Assembly: GCF_001277215.2 (NCBI RefSeq)
Contig: NZ_CP013940.1
Location: 4,154,001-4,218,000, forward strand
Length of the DNA stretch: 64,000 nt
Source of the DNA: Cronobacter malonaticus LMG 23826
GTDB taxonomy: Bacteria > Pseudomonadota > Gammaproteobacteria > Enterobacterales > Enterobacteriaceae
Direction: 5' to 3'
The notes under the pieces are model-generated. The model saw only the letters and a program-made list of their open reading frames with translations, was not told the DNA's origin and did no database searches. Each line of letters begins with the position of its first letter. The first letter of the stretch is position 1. The position numbers and the translations under genes are program-made. This document shows, piece by piece, positions 1 to 9,129 of the stretch.

Positions 1-26
1 TTCTTTTGTCGTTTTTGTGATCTAAA

Positions 27-101
27 TTGTAGTACAACCGTAATTGATTGTACTACATTGAACCCATCAGCACGGCCACCCGCGTCACGGTTGTACTTCA
101 A
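27..101 (+). promoter_or_regulatory. DgoR operator-like repeats upstream of dgoR
   Basis: Three related short palindromic boxes lie upstream of dgoR: TTGTAGTACAA at 27-37, TTGTACTACA at 48-57 and TTGTACTTCAA at 91-101. The first is a perfect TTGTA-N-TACAA palindrome. FadR-type GntR repressors bind this class of box, and DgoR is known in E. coli to repress its own operon, so autoregulation by the product of the next gene is the natural reading. The sites are seen in the sequence; that DgoR binds them is inferred. Confidence 0.55.
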
Positions 102-169
102 AAATGCGGCGAAAATCGGCGGTCAGGGTAAAGTAAGCGAAGAAACCTCGCGTGAAAGGAACCCATAAC

Positions 170-853
170 ATGACCAAAACCGACCGCATCATCGTGACGT
201 TAGGCCGCCAGATTGTTGGCGGGAAATATGTACCGGGCGCGTCACTGCCCGCAGAAGCGGAACTGTGCGAGGAGTTTGAAACCTCGCGCAACATCATTCG
301 CGAAGTGTATCGCTCGCTGATGGCGAAGCGGCTTATTGAGATGAAGCGTTATCGCGGCGCGTTTGTCGCGCCCCGTAACCAGTGGAACTACCTCGATACC
401 GAGGTGCTCCAGTGGGTGCTGGAGCATGACGACGATCCACGCCTGATTGCCTCAATGAGCGAAGTGCGCAACCTGGTGGAGCCTGCTATCGCCCGCTGGG
501 CGGCAGAGCGCGCGACTTCAAGCGATCTGGCGCGTATTGAGGCGGCGCTGAACGACATGATTGCCAACAACCAGGATCGCGACGCCTTCAACGAGGCGGA
601 TATTCGTTATCACGAGGCGGTACTGGAAGCGGTGCATAACCCGGTGCTGCAACAGCTCAGCGTGGCGATAAGTTCCCTGCAACGCGCCGTGTTTGAGCGT
701 ACCTGGATGGGCGATGAGGCCAACATGCCGAAAACGCTCCAGGAGCATAAAGCGCTGTTCGATGCGATACGGCATCAGGATGGCGAGGCGGCGGAGCAGG
801 CGGCGTTAACCATGATCGCCAGCTCGACAAAAAGGCTTAAGGAAATCACATGA
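170..853 (+). CDS. dgoR: DgoR, GntR/FadR-family repressor of D-galactonate catabolism
   Basis: The 227-residue protein has an N-terminal winged helix (about residues 5-70, with the GntR signature around LPAEAELCEEFETSRNIIRE) and a C-terminal all-helical FCD ligand domain (about 85-220) with conserved Asp/His metal or ligand positions such as RYHEAVL. It closely matches E. coli DgoR along its full length. The ATG at 170 is chosen because AAAGGA lies 9 nt upstream and the product then begins MTKTDR like the E. coli protein; a GTG at 152 would add six residues without a good ribosome site. The stop overlaps the dgoK start by 4 nt (ATGA), so it is the first gene of the operon it represses, with D-galactonate as the expected inducer. 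Confidence 0.95.
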   Translation: MTKTDRIIVTLGRQIVGGKYVPGASLPAEAELCEEFETSRNIIREVYRSLMAKRLIEMKRYRGAFVAPRNQWNYLDTEVLQWVLEHDDDPRLIASMSEVRNLVEPAIARWAAERATSSDLARIEAALNDMIANNQDRDAFNEADIRYHEAVLEAVHNPVLQQLSVAISSLQRAVFERTWMGDEANMPKTLQEHKALFDAIRHQDGEAAEQAALTMIASSTKRLKEIT

Positions 854-1734
854 CATCTCGCTACATCGCTATCGACTGGGGTTCCACCAATCTGCGCGCC
901 TGGCTTTACCAGGACGAGCAGTGCCTGGAAAGCAGGCAATCGGAGGCGGGCGTTACCCGCCTCAACGGCAGAACCCCCGAAGCGGTGTTAGCGCAGGTGA
1001 CCGAAGGCTGGCGCGATGACGCCACGCCCGTGGTCATGGCGGGCATGGTTGGCAGTAACGCGGGCTGGAAAATCGCCCCTTATCTGCCGTGCCCGGCCCG
1101 TTTTGCCGATATCGGCAGCCAGCTCACCACGGTGGCGGAACGCGTTTTTATTATCCCTGGCCTGTGCGTAAGCCGTGAAGATAACCGCAACGTCATGCGC
1201 GGCGAAGAAACCCAGCTGCTTGGCGCCCGCGAGCTTGCCCCCGCGCCGCTCTACATCATGCCCGGCACCCACTGCAAATGGGTACAGGCGGACGCGCAGC
1301 AGGTCAATGATTTCCGCACGGTGATGACCGGCGAGCTGCACCATCTTTTATTAACCCATTCGTTGATTGGCGCGGGTCTGCCGGAACAGCAGCAGAGCGC
1401 CGATGCCTTTAACGCGGGGCTTGAACAGGGCGCGGAAACCGACGCGCCGCTGACCCGCCTGTTTGAAGTTCGCGCCGCTCATGTGCTGGGAAGCCTTGCG
1501 CGCGAACACGTCGCCGAATTTCTTTCCGGGTTGCTGATTGGCAACGAAGTGGCAAGCCAGCTTCGCCACTGGCAGCCAGACAGCAAACAACCCCTCACGC
1601 TGGTCGCCAGCCCGTCGCTCGCCAGCCGTTACCAGCGCGCGCTGTCGCTGCTGGGATATACGGCGCAGGCGCTTGAAGGCGACCGCGCATTTCAGACAGG
1701 CATAAGGAGTCTCGCTCATGCAGTGGCAGAATAA
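850..1734 (+). CDS. dgoK: 2-dehydro-3-deoxygalactonokinase
   Basis: This 294-residue cytoplasmic kinase phosphorylates 2-dehydro-3-deoxy-D-galactonate with ATP to the 6-phosphate, the second step of D-galactonate catabolism (De Ley-Doudoroff pathway). The N-terminus AIDWGSTNLRAW is the phosphate-binding loop of the acetate/sugar kinase/Hsp70 fold, and TGELHHLL and MPGTHCKW are family motifs. Length equals that of the E. coli enzyme. It starts inside the last codons of dgoR and its 3' end overlaps dgoA by 17 nt, indicating strong translational coupling in dgoRKAD. Confidence 0.95.
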   Translation: MTSRYIAIDWGSTNLRAWLYQDEQCLESRQSEAGVTRLNGRTPEAVLAQVTEGWRDDATPVVMAGMVGSNAGWKIAPYLPCPARFADIGSQLTTVAERVFIIPGLCVSREDNRNVMRGEETQLLGARELAPAPLYIMPGTHCKWVQADAQQVNDFRTVMTGELHHLLLTHSLIGAGLPEQQQSADAFNAGLEQGAETDAPLTRLFEVRAAHVLGSLAREHVAEFLSGLLIGNEVASQLRHWQPDSKQPLTLVASPSLASRYQRALSLLGYTAQALEGDRAFQTGIRSLAHAVAE

Positions 1735-2335
1735 ACTTCCGCTCATCGCCATCCTACGCGGCATCACGCCCGACGAGGCGCACGATCACGTCGCGGCGGT
1801 TATCGACGCCGGGTTCGAGGCGGTGGAAATTCCGCTCAACTCGCCGGACTGGCGCACCAGTATCGCCGCGATGGTCAAAGCGTTTGGCGATCGCGCGCTG
1901 ATTGGCGCAGGCACGGTATTAAAGCCGGAGCAGGTGGATGAGCTGGCAGAGATGGGCAGTAAGCTTGTCGTCACGCCCAACATTCAGCCGGAGGTGATCC
2001 GGCGCGCGGTGAGCTACGGCATGACCGTCTGCCCGGGCTGCGCTACCGCGACTGAGGCGTTCAACGCTATAGAGGCTGGCGCGCAGGCGCTGAAAATCTT
2101 CCCGTCCGCCGCCTTCGGCCCCGATTACATCAAAGCATTAAAAGCCGTGCTGCCGCCGGAAATCCCGGTGTTCGCAGTAGGCGGCGTCACGCCGGAAAAC
2201 CTGGCGGTATGGCTGAAAGCGGGCTGCATCGGCGCCGGGCTTGGCAGCGATTTGTATCGCGCCGGGCAGCCGGTTGAGCGCACGGCCGCGCAGGCGAAAG
2301 CATTTGTTAAGGCGTATCGGGAGGCAGTGCAATGA
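1718..2335 (+). CDS. dgoA: 2-dehydro-3-deoxy-6-phosphogalactonate aldolase
   Basis: The 205-residue class I aldolase cleaves 2-dehydro-3-deoxy-6-phosphogalactonate to pyruvate and D-glyceraldehyde 3-phosphate. It is a KDPG-aldolase-type TIM barrel: the Schiff-base lysine is K126 in ALKIFP and the catalytic glutamate is E37 in EAVEIPLNS, at the same numbers as in the E. coli enzyme. It overlaps dgoK by 17 nt and dgoD by 4 nt, and is a separate polypeptide from the dehydratase, as in current E. coli annotation. Confidence 0.95.
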   Translation: MQWQNKLPLIAILRGITPDEAHDHVAAVIDAGFEAVEIPLNSPDWRTSIAAMVKAFGDRALIGAGTVLKPEQVDELAEMGSKLVVTPNIQPEVIRRAVSYGMTVCPGCATATEAFNAIEAGAQALKIFPSAAFGPDYIKALKAVLPPEIPVFAVGGVTPENLAVWLKAGCIGAGLGSDLYRAGQPVERTAAQAKAFVKAYREAVQ

Positions 2336-3480
2336 AAATAACCAAACTAACGACATACCGTTTACCGCCCCGTTGGATGTTTCTGAAGATTGAAACCGAC
2401 GAAGGCGTGGTGGGCTGGGGCGAACCGGTGATTGAAGGCCGCGCGCGGACGGTCGAGGCGGCGGTGCATGAGCTGGGCGAATATTTGATTGGCCAGGATC
2501 CGGCGCGCATCAACGACCTGTGGCAGGTGATGTATCGCGGCGGGTTTTACCGCGGCGGCCCAATCCTGATGAGCGCCATCGCCGGTATCGACCAGGCGCT
2601 GTGGGATATTAAAGGTAAAGCGCTGAACGCGCCGGTCTGGCAGTTAATGGGCGGTCTGGTGCGCGATAAAATCAAAGCGTACAGCTGGGTGGGCGGCGAC
2701 CGTCCGGCAGAGGTTATCGCCGGTATTAAAACGCTGCGCCAGATTGGTTTTGATACCTTTAAATTAAACGGCTGCGAAGAGTTAGGCATTATTGATGATT
2801 CACGTAAAGTCGATGCGGCGGTAAATACCGTGGCGCAGATCCGTGAAGAATTTGGCAGCGATATCGAATTCGGTCTCGATTTCCACGGTCGCGTCAGCGC
2901 GCCGATGGCGAAAATATTAATTAAAGAGCTCGAGCCGTATCGCCCGTTATTTATTGAAGAACCGGTATTAGCCGAGCAGGCGGAATATTATCCGCGCCTC
3001 GCCGCGCAGACGCATATTCCGATTGCGGCGGGCGAGCGGATGTTCTCACGCTTTGAATTTAAGCGTGTGCTGGAAGCCGGCGGACTGGCGATTCTGCAAC
3101 CCGATTTATCGCATGCGGGCGGCATTACCGAGTGCGCGAAAATCGCCGCGATGGCGGAGGCGTATGACGTCGGCCTTGCGCCACACTGCCCGCTTGGGCC
3201 CATCGCGCTGGCGGCCTGTCTGCATGTCGATTTCATTTCGCGCAATGCAGTGTTCCAGGAGCAGAGCATGGGCATCCACTATAACCAGGGCGCCGAGCTG
3301 CTTGATTTTGTTAAAAATAAAGACGATTTCAAAATGGAAGGCGGTTATTTCCAGCCGTTGATGAAGCCGGGTCTTGGTGTTGAGATCGACGAAGAGCAGG
3401 TGGTGGCGCGTAGTCAGGGTTGCGCGGACTGGCGCAATCCGTTGTGGCGGCACCCTGACGGCTCCGTCGCCGAGTGGTAA
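2332..3480 (+). CDS. dgoD: D-galactonate dehydratase
   Basis: The 382-residue enolase-superfamily enzyme dehydrates D-galactonate to 2-dehydro-3-deoxy-D-galactonate, the first catabolic step. The metal ligands sit where the E. coli enzyme has them: D183 (GLDFHGR, followed by catalytic H185), E209 (FIEEPV) and E235 (AAGERM), with a C-terminal HCPLGP segment carrying the second catalytic His. Length and sequence match E. coli DgoD nearly throughout. It is the last gene of the overlapping dgoRKAD block; a structured intergenic region separates it from dgoT. Confidence 0.97.
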   Translation: MKITKLTTYRLPPRWMFLKIETDEGVVGWGEPVIEGRARTVEAAVHELGEYLIGQDPARINDLWQVMYRGGFYRGGPILMSAIAGIDQALWDIKGKALNAPVWQLMGGLVRDKIKAYSWVGGDRPAEVIAGIKTLRQIGFDTFKLNGCEELGIIDDSRKVDAAVNTVAQIREEFGSDIEFGLDFHGRVSAPMAKILIKELEPYRPLFIEEPVLAEQAEYYPRLAAQTHIPIAAGERMFSRFEFKRVLEAGGLAILQPDLSHAGGITECAKIAAMAEAYDVGLAPHCPLGPIALAACLHVDFISRNAVFQEQSMGIHYNQGAELLDFVKNKDDFKMEGGYFQPLMKPGLGVEIDEEQVVARSQGCADWRNPLWRHPDGSVAEW

Positions 3481-3487
3481 TGTCCGT

Positions 3488-3598
3488 CATATTTCGCGCT
3501 GCAATGGCGTTGGCTGCGTTTTCTCACCCCGGCCACTTACTTCAGTAAGCTCCCGGGGATTCGTTAACTTGCCGCCTTCCCACAACGCGAATTATTTA
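3488..3598. repeat. Palindromic intergenic element after dgoD
   Basis: A ~110-bp imperfect palindrome. Its outer arms are ATTTCGCGCTGCAA near 3490 and an imperfect reverse complement, AACGCGAATTATTT, near 3583-3596. Its core is a strong hairpin: CCCCGG at 3527 pairs with CCGGGG at 3553, and CTTAC-TTCA-GTAAG lies inside at 3536-3549. I recognise very similar sequence (CTTACTTCAGTAAGCTCC..GGGGAT) as an intergenic repeat that recurs in enterobacterial genomes; copy number here cannot be counted from one window. It may act as an mRNA-stabilising or transcription-attenuating structure between dgoD and dgoT. Confidence 0.6.
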
Positions 3599-3806
3599 GC
3601 GCGTTGCGTACATTGGCTTTTCATGCAACGCGAGCTCTTCAGAACAAGGTAATTCCGGTTTTTACGAAAATTATTTCGCGTATTGATTAAATGAAAATGA
3701 GCCCGGCTCGCCGGGCAGTACACCCGAATATAAAAAACACACCCTCTGTATTTTACAGGGCATGGTGAGCGGCCTCGCTATGCCTTAATTCTGGAGACAG
3801 AACGTT
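3599..3806 (+). other. Structured dgoD-dgoT spacer with three hairpins
   Basis: No gene is seen. Three further stem-loops follow the palindromic element: CGCGTTGC (3600-3607) with GCAACGCG (3625-3632), GCCCGG-CTCG-CCGGGC (3701-3716), and CCCTCTGTA (3742-3750) with TACAGGG (3754-3760). None has a clear U-tract, so read-through into dgoT with reduced expression is as plausible as termination. The dgoT ribosome site is GGAGA about 10 nt before its ATG. Confidence 0.45.
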
Positions 3807-5099
3807 ATGGATATTTCTGTAACTGCTGCAAAACCGGGGCGTCGTCGTTATCTGACGCTGGCGATGATCTTTATTACCGTGGTGATTTGTTATGTTGACC
3901 GCGCCAATTTAGCCGTGGCGTCGGCGCATATTCAGGAGGAGTTTGGCATCAGCAAAGCGGAAATGGGCTACGTCTTTTCCGCCTTCGCCTGGCTCTATAC
4001 GCTCTGCCAGATCCCCGGCGGCTGGTTTCTCGACCGCATGGGCTCGCGCCTGACCTACTTCATCGCGATTTTCGGCTGGTCAGTCGCGACGCTGTTCCAG
4101 GGCTTCGCGACCGGGCTGCTCTCGCTCATCGGTCTGCGCGCCATCACCGGCGTGTTTGAAGCGCCCGCGTTTCCGACCAACAACCGCATGGTGACCAGCT
4201 GGTTTCCGGAGCACGAGCGCGCCTCGGCGGTCGGGTTTTATACCTCCGGTCAGTTCGTTGGGCTCGCGTTTCTCACACCGCTGCTCATCTGGATCCAGGA
4301 GCTTTTAAGCTGGCACTGGGTGTTTATCGTCACCGGTGGGATCGGGATTGTCTGGTCGCTCGTCTGGTTTAAGGTGTACCAACCGCCGCGGCTCACCAAA
4401 GGCATCAGCCAGGCGGAGCTGGATTACATCCGCGACGGCGGCGGCCTGGTGGACGGCGATGCCCCCGTCGCCAAAGCCGAGCGCCAGCCGCTCTCCCGCG
4501 CCGACTGGAAGCTGGTGTTTCATCGCAAACTGATTGGGGTTTATCTCGGCCAGTTTGCGGTTACCTCCACGCTCTGGTTCTTCCTGACCTGGTTCCCGAA
4601 CTATCTCACCCAGGAGAAAGGCATCACGGCGCTGAAGGCGGGCTTTATGACGACCGTGCCGTTCCTCGCTGCGTTCTTTGGCGTGCTGCTCTCCGGCTGG
4701 CTGGCGGACAAACTGGTGAAAAAAGGGTTTTCACTGGGCGCGGCGCGTAAAACGCCGATTATCTGCGGCTTGCTCATTTCCACCTGCATCATGGGCGCGA
4801 ACTACACCAACGATCCGACATGGATTGTGGTGCTGATGGCGCTCGCGTTCTTTGGTAACGGCTTTGCGTCGATCACCTGGTCGCTGGTCTCGTCGCTGGC
4901 CCCGATGCGCCTGATTGGGCTGACCGGCGGCATGTTTAACTTCGTCGGCGGGCTGGGTGGCATCACGGTGCCGCTGGTGATTGGTTATCTGGCGCAGGAT
5001 TACGGCTTCGGCCCGGCGCTGGTGTACATCTCGGTCGTGGCGCTTATCGGCGCGCTCTCTTACATCCTGCTGGTCGGGGAGGTGAAGCGCGTCGGCTGA
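3807..5099 (+). CDS. dgoT: D-galactonate:proton symporter
   Basis: The 430-residue inner-membrane permease belongs to the major facilitator superfamily, anion:cation symporter (ACS) family. Twelve membrane helices can be followed, starting with [17 protein letters not shown]; the conserved [12 protein letters not shown] of helix 1 and the loop motif FLDRMGSR are present. It is nearly identical to E. coli DgoT, which imports D-galactonate with H+. Its position downstream of dgoD gives the complete uptake-and-degradation set. A hairpin about 45 nt after the stop may end the transcript. Confidence 0.95.
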   Translation: MDISVTAAKPGRRRYLTLAMIFITVVICYVDRANLAVASAHIQEEFGISKAEMGYVFSAFAWLYTLCQIPGGWFLDRMGSRLTYFIAIFGWSVATLFQGFATGLLSLIGLRAITGVFEAPAFPTNNRMVTSWFPEHERASAVGFYTSGQFVGLAFLTPLLIWIQELLSWHWVFIVTGGIGIVWSLVWFKVYQPPRLTKGISQAELDYIRDGGGLVDGDAPVAKAERQPLSRADWKLVFHRKLIGVYLGQFAVTSTLWFFLTWFPNYLTQEKGITALKAGFMTTVPFLAAFFGVLLSGWLADKLVKKGFSLGAARKTPIICGLLISTCIMGANYTNDPTWIVVLMALAFFGNGFASITWSLVSSLAPMRLIGLTGGMFNFVGGLGGITVPLVIGYLAQDYGFGPALVYISVVALIGALSYILLVGEVKRVG

Positions 5100-5143
5100 G
5101 GCCGTCACGGAAGGCAGGGACGCCTGCGACGGAATGCGCAGAT

Positions 5144-5171
5144 AACGCGCCGCCGGACACCGGCGCGCGTT
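5144..5171. terminator. GC-rich hairpin after dgoT
   Basis: AACGCGC-CGCCGG is followed by a short loop and CCGGCGCGCGTT, giving an ~11-bp stem with one bulged C. There is no U-run directly after it, so it may be an attenuator rather than a full terminator before the next permease gene. Confidence 0.4.
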
Positions 5172-5235
5172 ACGTATCAACTTATAACAACCATAAACCT
5201 GCCGGGGTTGCCACGGCAGGAAAGAGGGTTCTGCT

Positions 5236-6555
5236 ATGCATACCGATCTGTACTCGACCACCCTGCGGCAGCTCAACGCGAAGATAATTCCGTTTATCAT
5301 CATCTGCTACTTTGTCGCTAACCTCGATAAAACCAACATCTCCATCGCGGCGCTGCAAATGAACGCCGATCTCGGCCTGAGCGCCAGCATGTATGGCCTC
5401 GGCGTCGGGATGTTCTACATTTCCTACATCATTTTTGAAATCCCGAGCAACGTCATCATGACGAAGGTCGGCGCGCGCGTCTGGATCGCCCGCATCATGA
5501 TCACGTGGGGCATCGTCAGCGCCGGGATGTCGCTGGTGCAGACGCCAACGCAGCTTTACGTCATGCGCTTTTTGCTCGGCATGGCGGAGGCAGGTTTTAC
5601 GCCGGGCATCATCTACTACATCTCCTGCTGGTTCCCGAAGAGTAACCGCGCGCGGGCGATGTCGTTCTTTTACATGGGGTCGGTGATGGCGTCGATTATC
5701 GGCCTGCCGATCTCCGGCTCTATTCTGAATATGCACGGCCTCGCGGATATCGCAGGCTGGCGCTGGCTGTTCGCTATCGAAGGCGTGCCGGCGGTGGTGC
5801 TCGGCATCATGGTGCTCTGGCGACTGCCGCAGACGCCGGATCACGCCCCGTGGCTGTCGGCAGAACAAAAAGGCTGGCTGAAGGCGCAGCTGGCGCGCGA
5901 CAACGCGGGCGTGGAAGTGGGTAATAACCACAGCTGGCTGAGCGCGCTGAAAAACAAAACCGTGCTGCTGCTGAGCCTGGTCTGGTTCCTCCAGGCGTTT
6001 GGCTCTATCGGCATTACGCTGTTTCTGCCGCTCATTATTAAGAGCATGGCGAGCGACCAGAGCAACATCGTGGTGAGTCTGCTCTCCGCCGTGCCGTTTA
6101 TCGCCGCCTGCCTGTTTATGTATCTCAACGGCCGCCACTCCGACACCACGCATGAGCGCTCGTGGCATCTCGGCCTGCCGCTTATCCTCTCCGGCGTGTC
6201 GCTGGCCATCGCTGTCTGGTCCAGCAATCTGCTGGTGGCCTACATGCTGCTGGTGCTGACGGTCGGCTTTAACTTCGCCCTCACGCCGATTTTCTGGGCG
6301 GTCACGACCGAAAAACTGGCGGGCGTCGCCGCTGCCGCTTCTATCGCCTTTATTAATACCGTGGCGAATTTCGTCGGGCTTGGCCTGCCGCCGGTGCTCG
6401 GCAAAATCAAAGACGCGACGGACAGCTACCACTACGGGCTGCTGATTGTGGCCGTGGCGCTGATCCTGGGCGGCATTATTGGCGTGCTGGTCTCGCGCCC
6501 GGCGCGCCCTGGCGTGGCTGGAGCGTCCGCTTCACTTAAACAGGAGTCCCGATGA
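5236..6555 (+). CDS. MFS permease, anion:cation symporter (phthalate-permease type)
   Basis: The 439-residue protein has twelve predicted membrane helices and the ACS-family hallmarks FVANLDKTNISIAA in helix 1 and LLGMAEAGFTPGIIYY in helix 4, as in tartrate, 4-hydroxyphenylacetate and hexuronate permeases. AGAGGG lies about 9 nt before the ATG. Its stop overlaps the following 2-hydroxyacid dehydrogenase by 4 nt (ATGA), so the two form a transport-plus-reduction (or oxidation) pair. The substrate is probably a small hydroxy or aldonic acid; it cannot be named from sequence. It is not part of the E. coli K-12 dgo locus. Confidence 0.8.
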   Translation: MHTDLYSTTLRQLNAKIIPFIIICYFVANLDKTNISIAALQMNADLGLSASMYGLGVGMFYISYIIFEIPSNVIMTKVGARVWIARIMITWGIVSAGMSLVQTPTQLYVMRFLLGMAEAGFTPGIIYYISCWFPKSNRARAMSFFYMGSVMASIIGLPISGSILNMHGLADIAGWRWLFAIEGVPAVVLGIMVLWRLPQTPDHAPWLSAEQKGWLKAQLARDNAGVEVGNNHSWLSALKNKTVLLLSLVWFLQAFGSIGITLFLPLIIKSMASDQSNIVVSLLSAVPFIAACLFMYLNGRHSDTTHERSWHLGLPLILSGVSLAIAVWSSNLLVAYMLLVLTVGFNFALTPIFWAVTTEKLAGVAAAASIAFINTVANFVGLGLPPVLGKIKDATDSYHYGLLIVAVALILGGIIGVLVSRPARPGVAGASASLKQESR

Positions 6556-7484
6556 AACCGATGGTGCTGAAACACGCGTATCTGCCGGATGCGCTTACAG
6601 CTGAACTGCGCGAGCGCTACGATCTGCGTGAGTTTTCGCAGATGTCTGACGCCGATTTCGTGGCGATTGCAGGCGACATCACGGCGCTGGTCACCAACGG
6701 CGAAGCGGTGGTCACTGGTGAGTTTATCGCCCGGCTACCGGCGCTTTCGTTGATTGCGGTGTTCGGCGTCGGTTATGACGGCGTGGACGTGGCGGCGGCG
6801 CGCGAGCGCGGCATCGCCGTGACCCATACGCCCGGTGTGCTGACGGATGACGTGGCCGATCTCGCCATCGGACTGATGCTCGCCACGTCGCGCCGTATCG
6901 TCGCCGCGCAAAAGTTTATCGAACAGGGCGGCTGGCAGCAGGGCGGCTTTACGTGGACGCGGAAAGTCTCCGGCGCGCGGCTCGGTATTTTCGGCATGGG
7001 GCGTATCGGGCAGGCCATCGCCCGCCGCGCGCAGGCGTTTGATATGGAGATCCGTTACACCAGCCGCCAGCCGCACAGCGCGCTGCCGTACCACTTTGTG
7101 CCAGGTTTAGCGCAGCTCGCGCGGGAGAGCGATTTCCTGATGCTCTGCGCGCCGGGTGGCGATGCGACGCGCGGCGTGGTCAATGCCGCCGTGCTGGAGG
7201 CGCTCGGCCCACAAGGGATTCTGATTAACGTCGCGCGCGGCAGCGTGGTGGACGAAACGGCGCTGATTGCGGCGCTGGAGAGAGGCACGATTGCCGGTGC
7301 CGGACTGGATGTTTTCTCGGATGAGCCGAACGTGCCCGCGCCGCTACAGCAGCGCGACAACGTTGTCATCACGCCGCATATGGCGAGCGCCACATGGGAG
7401 ACGCGGCGCGAGATGTCGCGGCTGGTGCTGGAGAACGTCAACGCCTGGTGTGCGGGCGAGCCGCTGATTACGCCCGTTCCCTGA
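6552..7484 (+). CDS. D-2-hydroxyacid dehydrogenase (NAD(P)-dependent)
   Basis: The 310-residue enzyme is of the D-isomer-specific 2-hydroxyacid dehydrogenase family (glyoxylate/hydroxypyruvate reductase-like). The Rossmann motif GIFGMGRIGQAIA is near residues 140-153, and the catalytic trio is R229 (NVARGS), E258 (SDEP) and H276 (TPHMAS). Ser-Arg after the second Rossmann strand (YTSRQ) suggests a preference for NADP(H). It reversibly interconverts 2-keto acids and D-2-hydroxy acids in the cytoplasm. Translational overlap with the upstream permease implies that it acts on the imported acid. A terminator-like hairpin follows. Confidence 0.85.
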   Translation: MKPMVLKHAYLPDALTAELRERYDLREFSQMSDADFVAIAGDITALVTNGEAVVTGEFIARLPALSLIAVFGVGYDGVDVAAARERGIAVTHTPGVLTDDVADLAIGLMLATSRRIVAAQKFIEQGGWQQGGFTWTRKVSGARLGIFGMGRIGQAIARRAQAFDMEIRYTSRQPHSALPYHFVPGLAQLARESDFLMLCAPGGDATRGVVNAAVLEALGPQGILINVARGSVVDETALIAALERGTIAGAGLDVFSDEPNVPAPLQQRDNVVITPHMASATWETRREMSRLVLENVNAWCAGEPLITPVP

Positions 7485-7509
7485 TAGGCTTTTTCCGCGG
7501 AATCTTTTA

Positions 7510-7543
7510 CCCTGAGGCCCTCTTTGGCTTCAGGGTTTTCTCT
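7510..7543 (+). terminator. Rho-independent terminator before yidR
   Basis: CCCTGA (7510-7515) pairs with TCAGGG (7530-7535), with an inner GCC/GGC pairing, followed by TTTTCTCTT. It ends the permease-dehydrogenase transcript and abuts the yidR start codon at 7546, so yidR may be translated from an inefficient or partly structured leader. Confidence 0.65.
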
Positions 7544-7545
7544 TG

Positions 7546-8808
7546 ATGAAACAGCTCACCTTCGCCCCGCGTCACCATCAGCTCACTAACATTAACGTCT
7601 GGACGCCCGACAGCCAGTGGCTGGCGTTTGACGTGCGCCCGTCCGGCGCGTCGTTTACCGGCAAAACGATTGAGCGCGTCAATGTCGGGACGGGCAAGGT
7701 GGACGTTATCTACCGCGCTCCGGAAGGCGCGCACGTCGGCGTGGTGACGGTAAGCCCGGTGGCGGAGCAGTATGTTTTTATTCACGGCCCGGAAAATCCG
7801 GACGACACCTGGCGCTACGATTTTCATCACCGCCGCGGCGTGGTGGTGGAAAACGGCGTGGCAGAGAATCTCGACGCGATGGATATTACGTCGCCGTTTA
7901 CGCCCGGCGCGCTGCGCGGCGGCAGCCATGTGCATGTCTTCAGCCCGGACGGCGCGTGGCTGAGCTTCACCTATAACGACCACGTGTTGCATGAACGCGA
8001 TCCGGCGCTCGATTTGCGCAACGTCGGCGTGGCGCTGCCGTTCGGGCCGGTCACGCCGCCCTGCACGCACCCGCGCGAATACGCGGGCAGCCGCTGGTGC
8101 GCGCTGGTGAGCCGCACCACGCCCGCGCCGCGCCCCGGCAGCGATGAGATCAACCGCGCGTATGAAGAGGGCTGGGTTGGGCTTAACGGTTATCAGAAAG
8201 CGGACGGTACGCGGCAGCGGCGCGCGCTGGCGTTTATCGGCGATACGCTGACGCAGGCAGGCGTGAAAGCGCCGGAGCTGTTTATCGTCGATTTACCGCA
8301 AGACGAGGCCGCGTGGAAAACGCCCGGCGACGCGCCGCTTGAAGGCACGCCAGATGCCATGCCCGCGCCGCCTGCGGGCGTTATGCAACGCCGTCTGACC
8401 TTCACGCACGATCGCCGCTATCCGGGGCTTGCCAGCACGCCGCGCCACTGGGTGCGCAGCAATCCGCAGGGTACGGAAATCGCCTTTTTGATGAACGATG
8501 ATAACGGTGTGGCGCAACTGTGGCTCATTGCGCCTGCGGGCGGCGAGCCGCGTCAGGTGACGCGGGGCGCGCAGGGCGTAGCGTCAGCGTTTAGCTGGCA
8601 TCCGTCGGGCGAGGCGCTGGGGTTTATGCAGGGCAACCGGATTGTGCTTTGCGATATCAACACGGGCGAGATAACGCCGCTCACGCCACCGCAGACGGCG
8701 GCGATTTCAGCCGATGCCGTAGTGATCTCGCCGGATGGAAAACGCATCGCCTGGATGCAGGAGACAGAGGGTTTCCGCCAGATCTGGATGACGGAAACCG
8801 GAAGATAA
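7546..8808 (+). CDS. yidR: YidR, DUF3748 beta-propeller-like protein
   Basis: The 420-residue protein matches E. coli YidR (DUF3748). Repeated SPDG/NPQG-type blades such as VFSPDGAWLSFTY, SNPQGTEIAFLM and ISPDGKRIAWMQ are those of TolB/WD40-like beta-propellers. No signal peptide is seen and no activity is established for the family. The ATG at 7546 is preferred to the adjacent TTG at 7543. The gene converges with yidQ with no spacer: its stop ends at 8808 and the yidQ stop begins at 8809. Confidence 0.85.
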   Translation: MKQLTFAPRHHQLTNINVWTPDSQWLAFDVRPSGASFTGKTIERVNVGTGKVDVIYRAPEGAHVGVVTVSPVAEQYVFIHGPENPDDTWRYDFHHRRGVVVENGVAENLDAMDITSPFTPGALRGGSHVHVFSPDGAWLSFTYNDHVLHERDPALDLRNVGVALPFGPVTPPCTHPREYAGSRWCALVSRTTPAPRPGSDEINRAYEEGWVGLNGYQKADGTRQRRALAFIGDTLTQAGVKAPELFIVDLPQDEAAWKTPGDAPLEGTPDAMPAPPAGVMQRRLTFTHDRRYPGLASTPRHWVRSNPQGTEIAFLMNDDNGVAQLWLIAPAGGEPRQVTRGAQGVASAFSWHPSGEALGFMQGNRIVLCDINTGEITPLTPPQTAAISADAVVISPDGKRIAWMQETEGFRQIWMTETGR

Positions 8809-9129
8809 TCAGGGCGCGGGAGGGATCACGGCGTTAATGGCGAAGGACTTCTTTTCGCTCTCTTCCACCCGCGATTTCACCGATTTATCGGTACGAAAGG
8901 CGTCCCACGGGATAAGCAGCGTATCCGCTATCGCCGTAAAGGGGAGATCGAGCGCCACCAGCGGCTTCAGTCCCCAGCTGGTGTCATCATCGGCGAGCAT
9001 CGTCGCGCTGGCGCGCGTGCCGGGATAATACCCCTGCTCGCCGCCGCCGGTGTGCGACATCACGCTGGAACAGCCACCCAGCAGCAACGCACTACTGCAA
9101 AAAATCACTTTCCCGAGAGTATTGGTCAT
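8809..9129 (-). CDS. yidQ: YidQ, small lipoprotein (DUF1375)
   Basis: The ~106-residue protein has a lipoprotein signal peptide ending in LLLGGC|SSVMSH, and the body YPGTRASATM and ALDLPFTAIADTLLIPWDAFR matches E. coli YidQ. It is expected to be lipid-anchored in the envelope; the function is unknown. The start is set at 9129 because AGAAG lies 7 nt upstream; an in-frame ATG two codons earlier (9135) is possible but too close to that ribosome site. It converges with yidR and is divergent from ibpA. Confidence 0.85.
   Translation of the reverse strand: MTNTLGKVIFCSSALLLGGCSSVMSHTGGGEQGYYPGTRASATMLADDDTSWGLKPLVALDLPFTAIADTLLIPWDAFRTDKSVKSRVEESEKKSFAINAVIPPAP

Noticed and set aside
152..169. 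GTG start for dgoR six codons upstream
   Set aside because: The AAAGGA ribosome site overlaps these codons and fits the ATG at 170.
5182..6432. 416-codon minus-strand open frame opposite the second MFS permease
   Set aside because: The sense strand encodes a well-formed 12-helix transporter; the antisense product is His/Arg/Asp-rich and unlike any protein.
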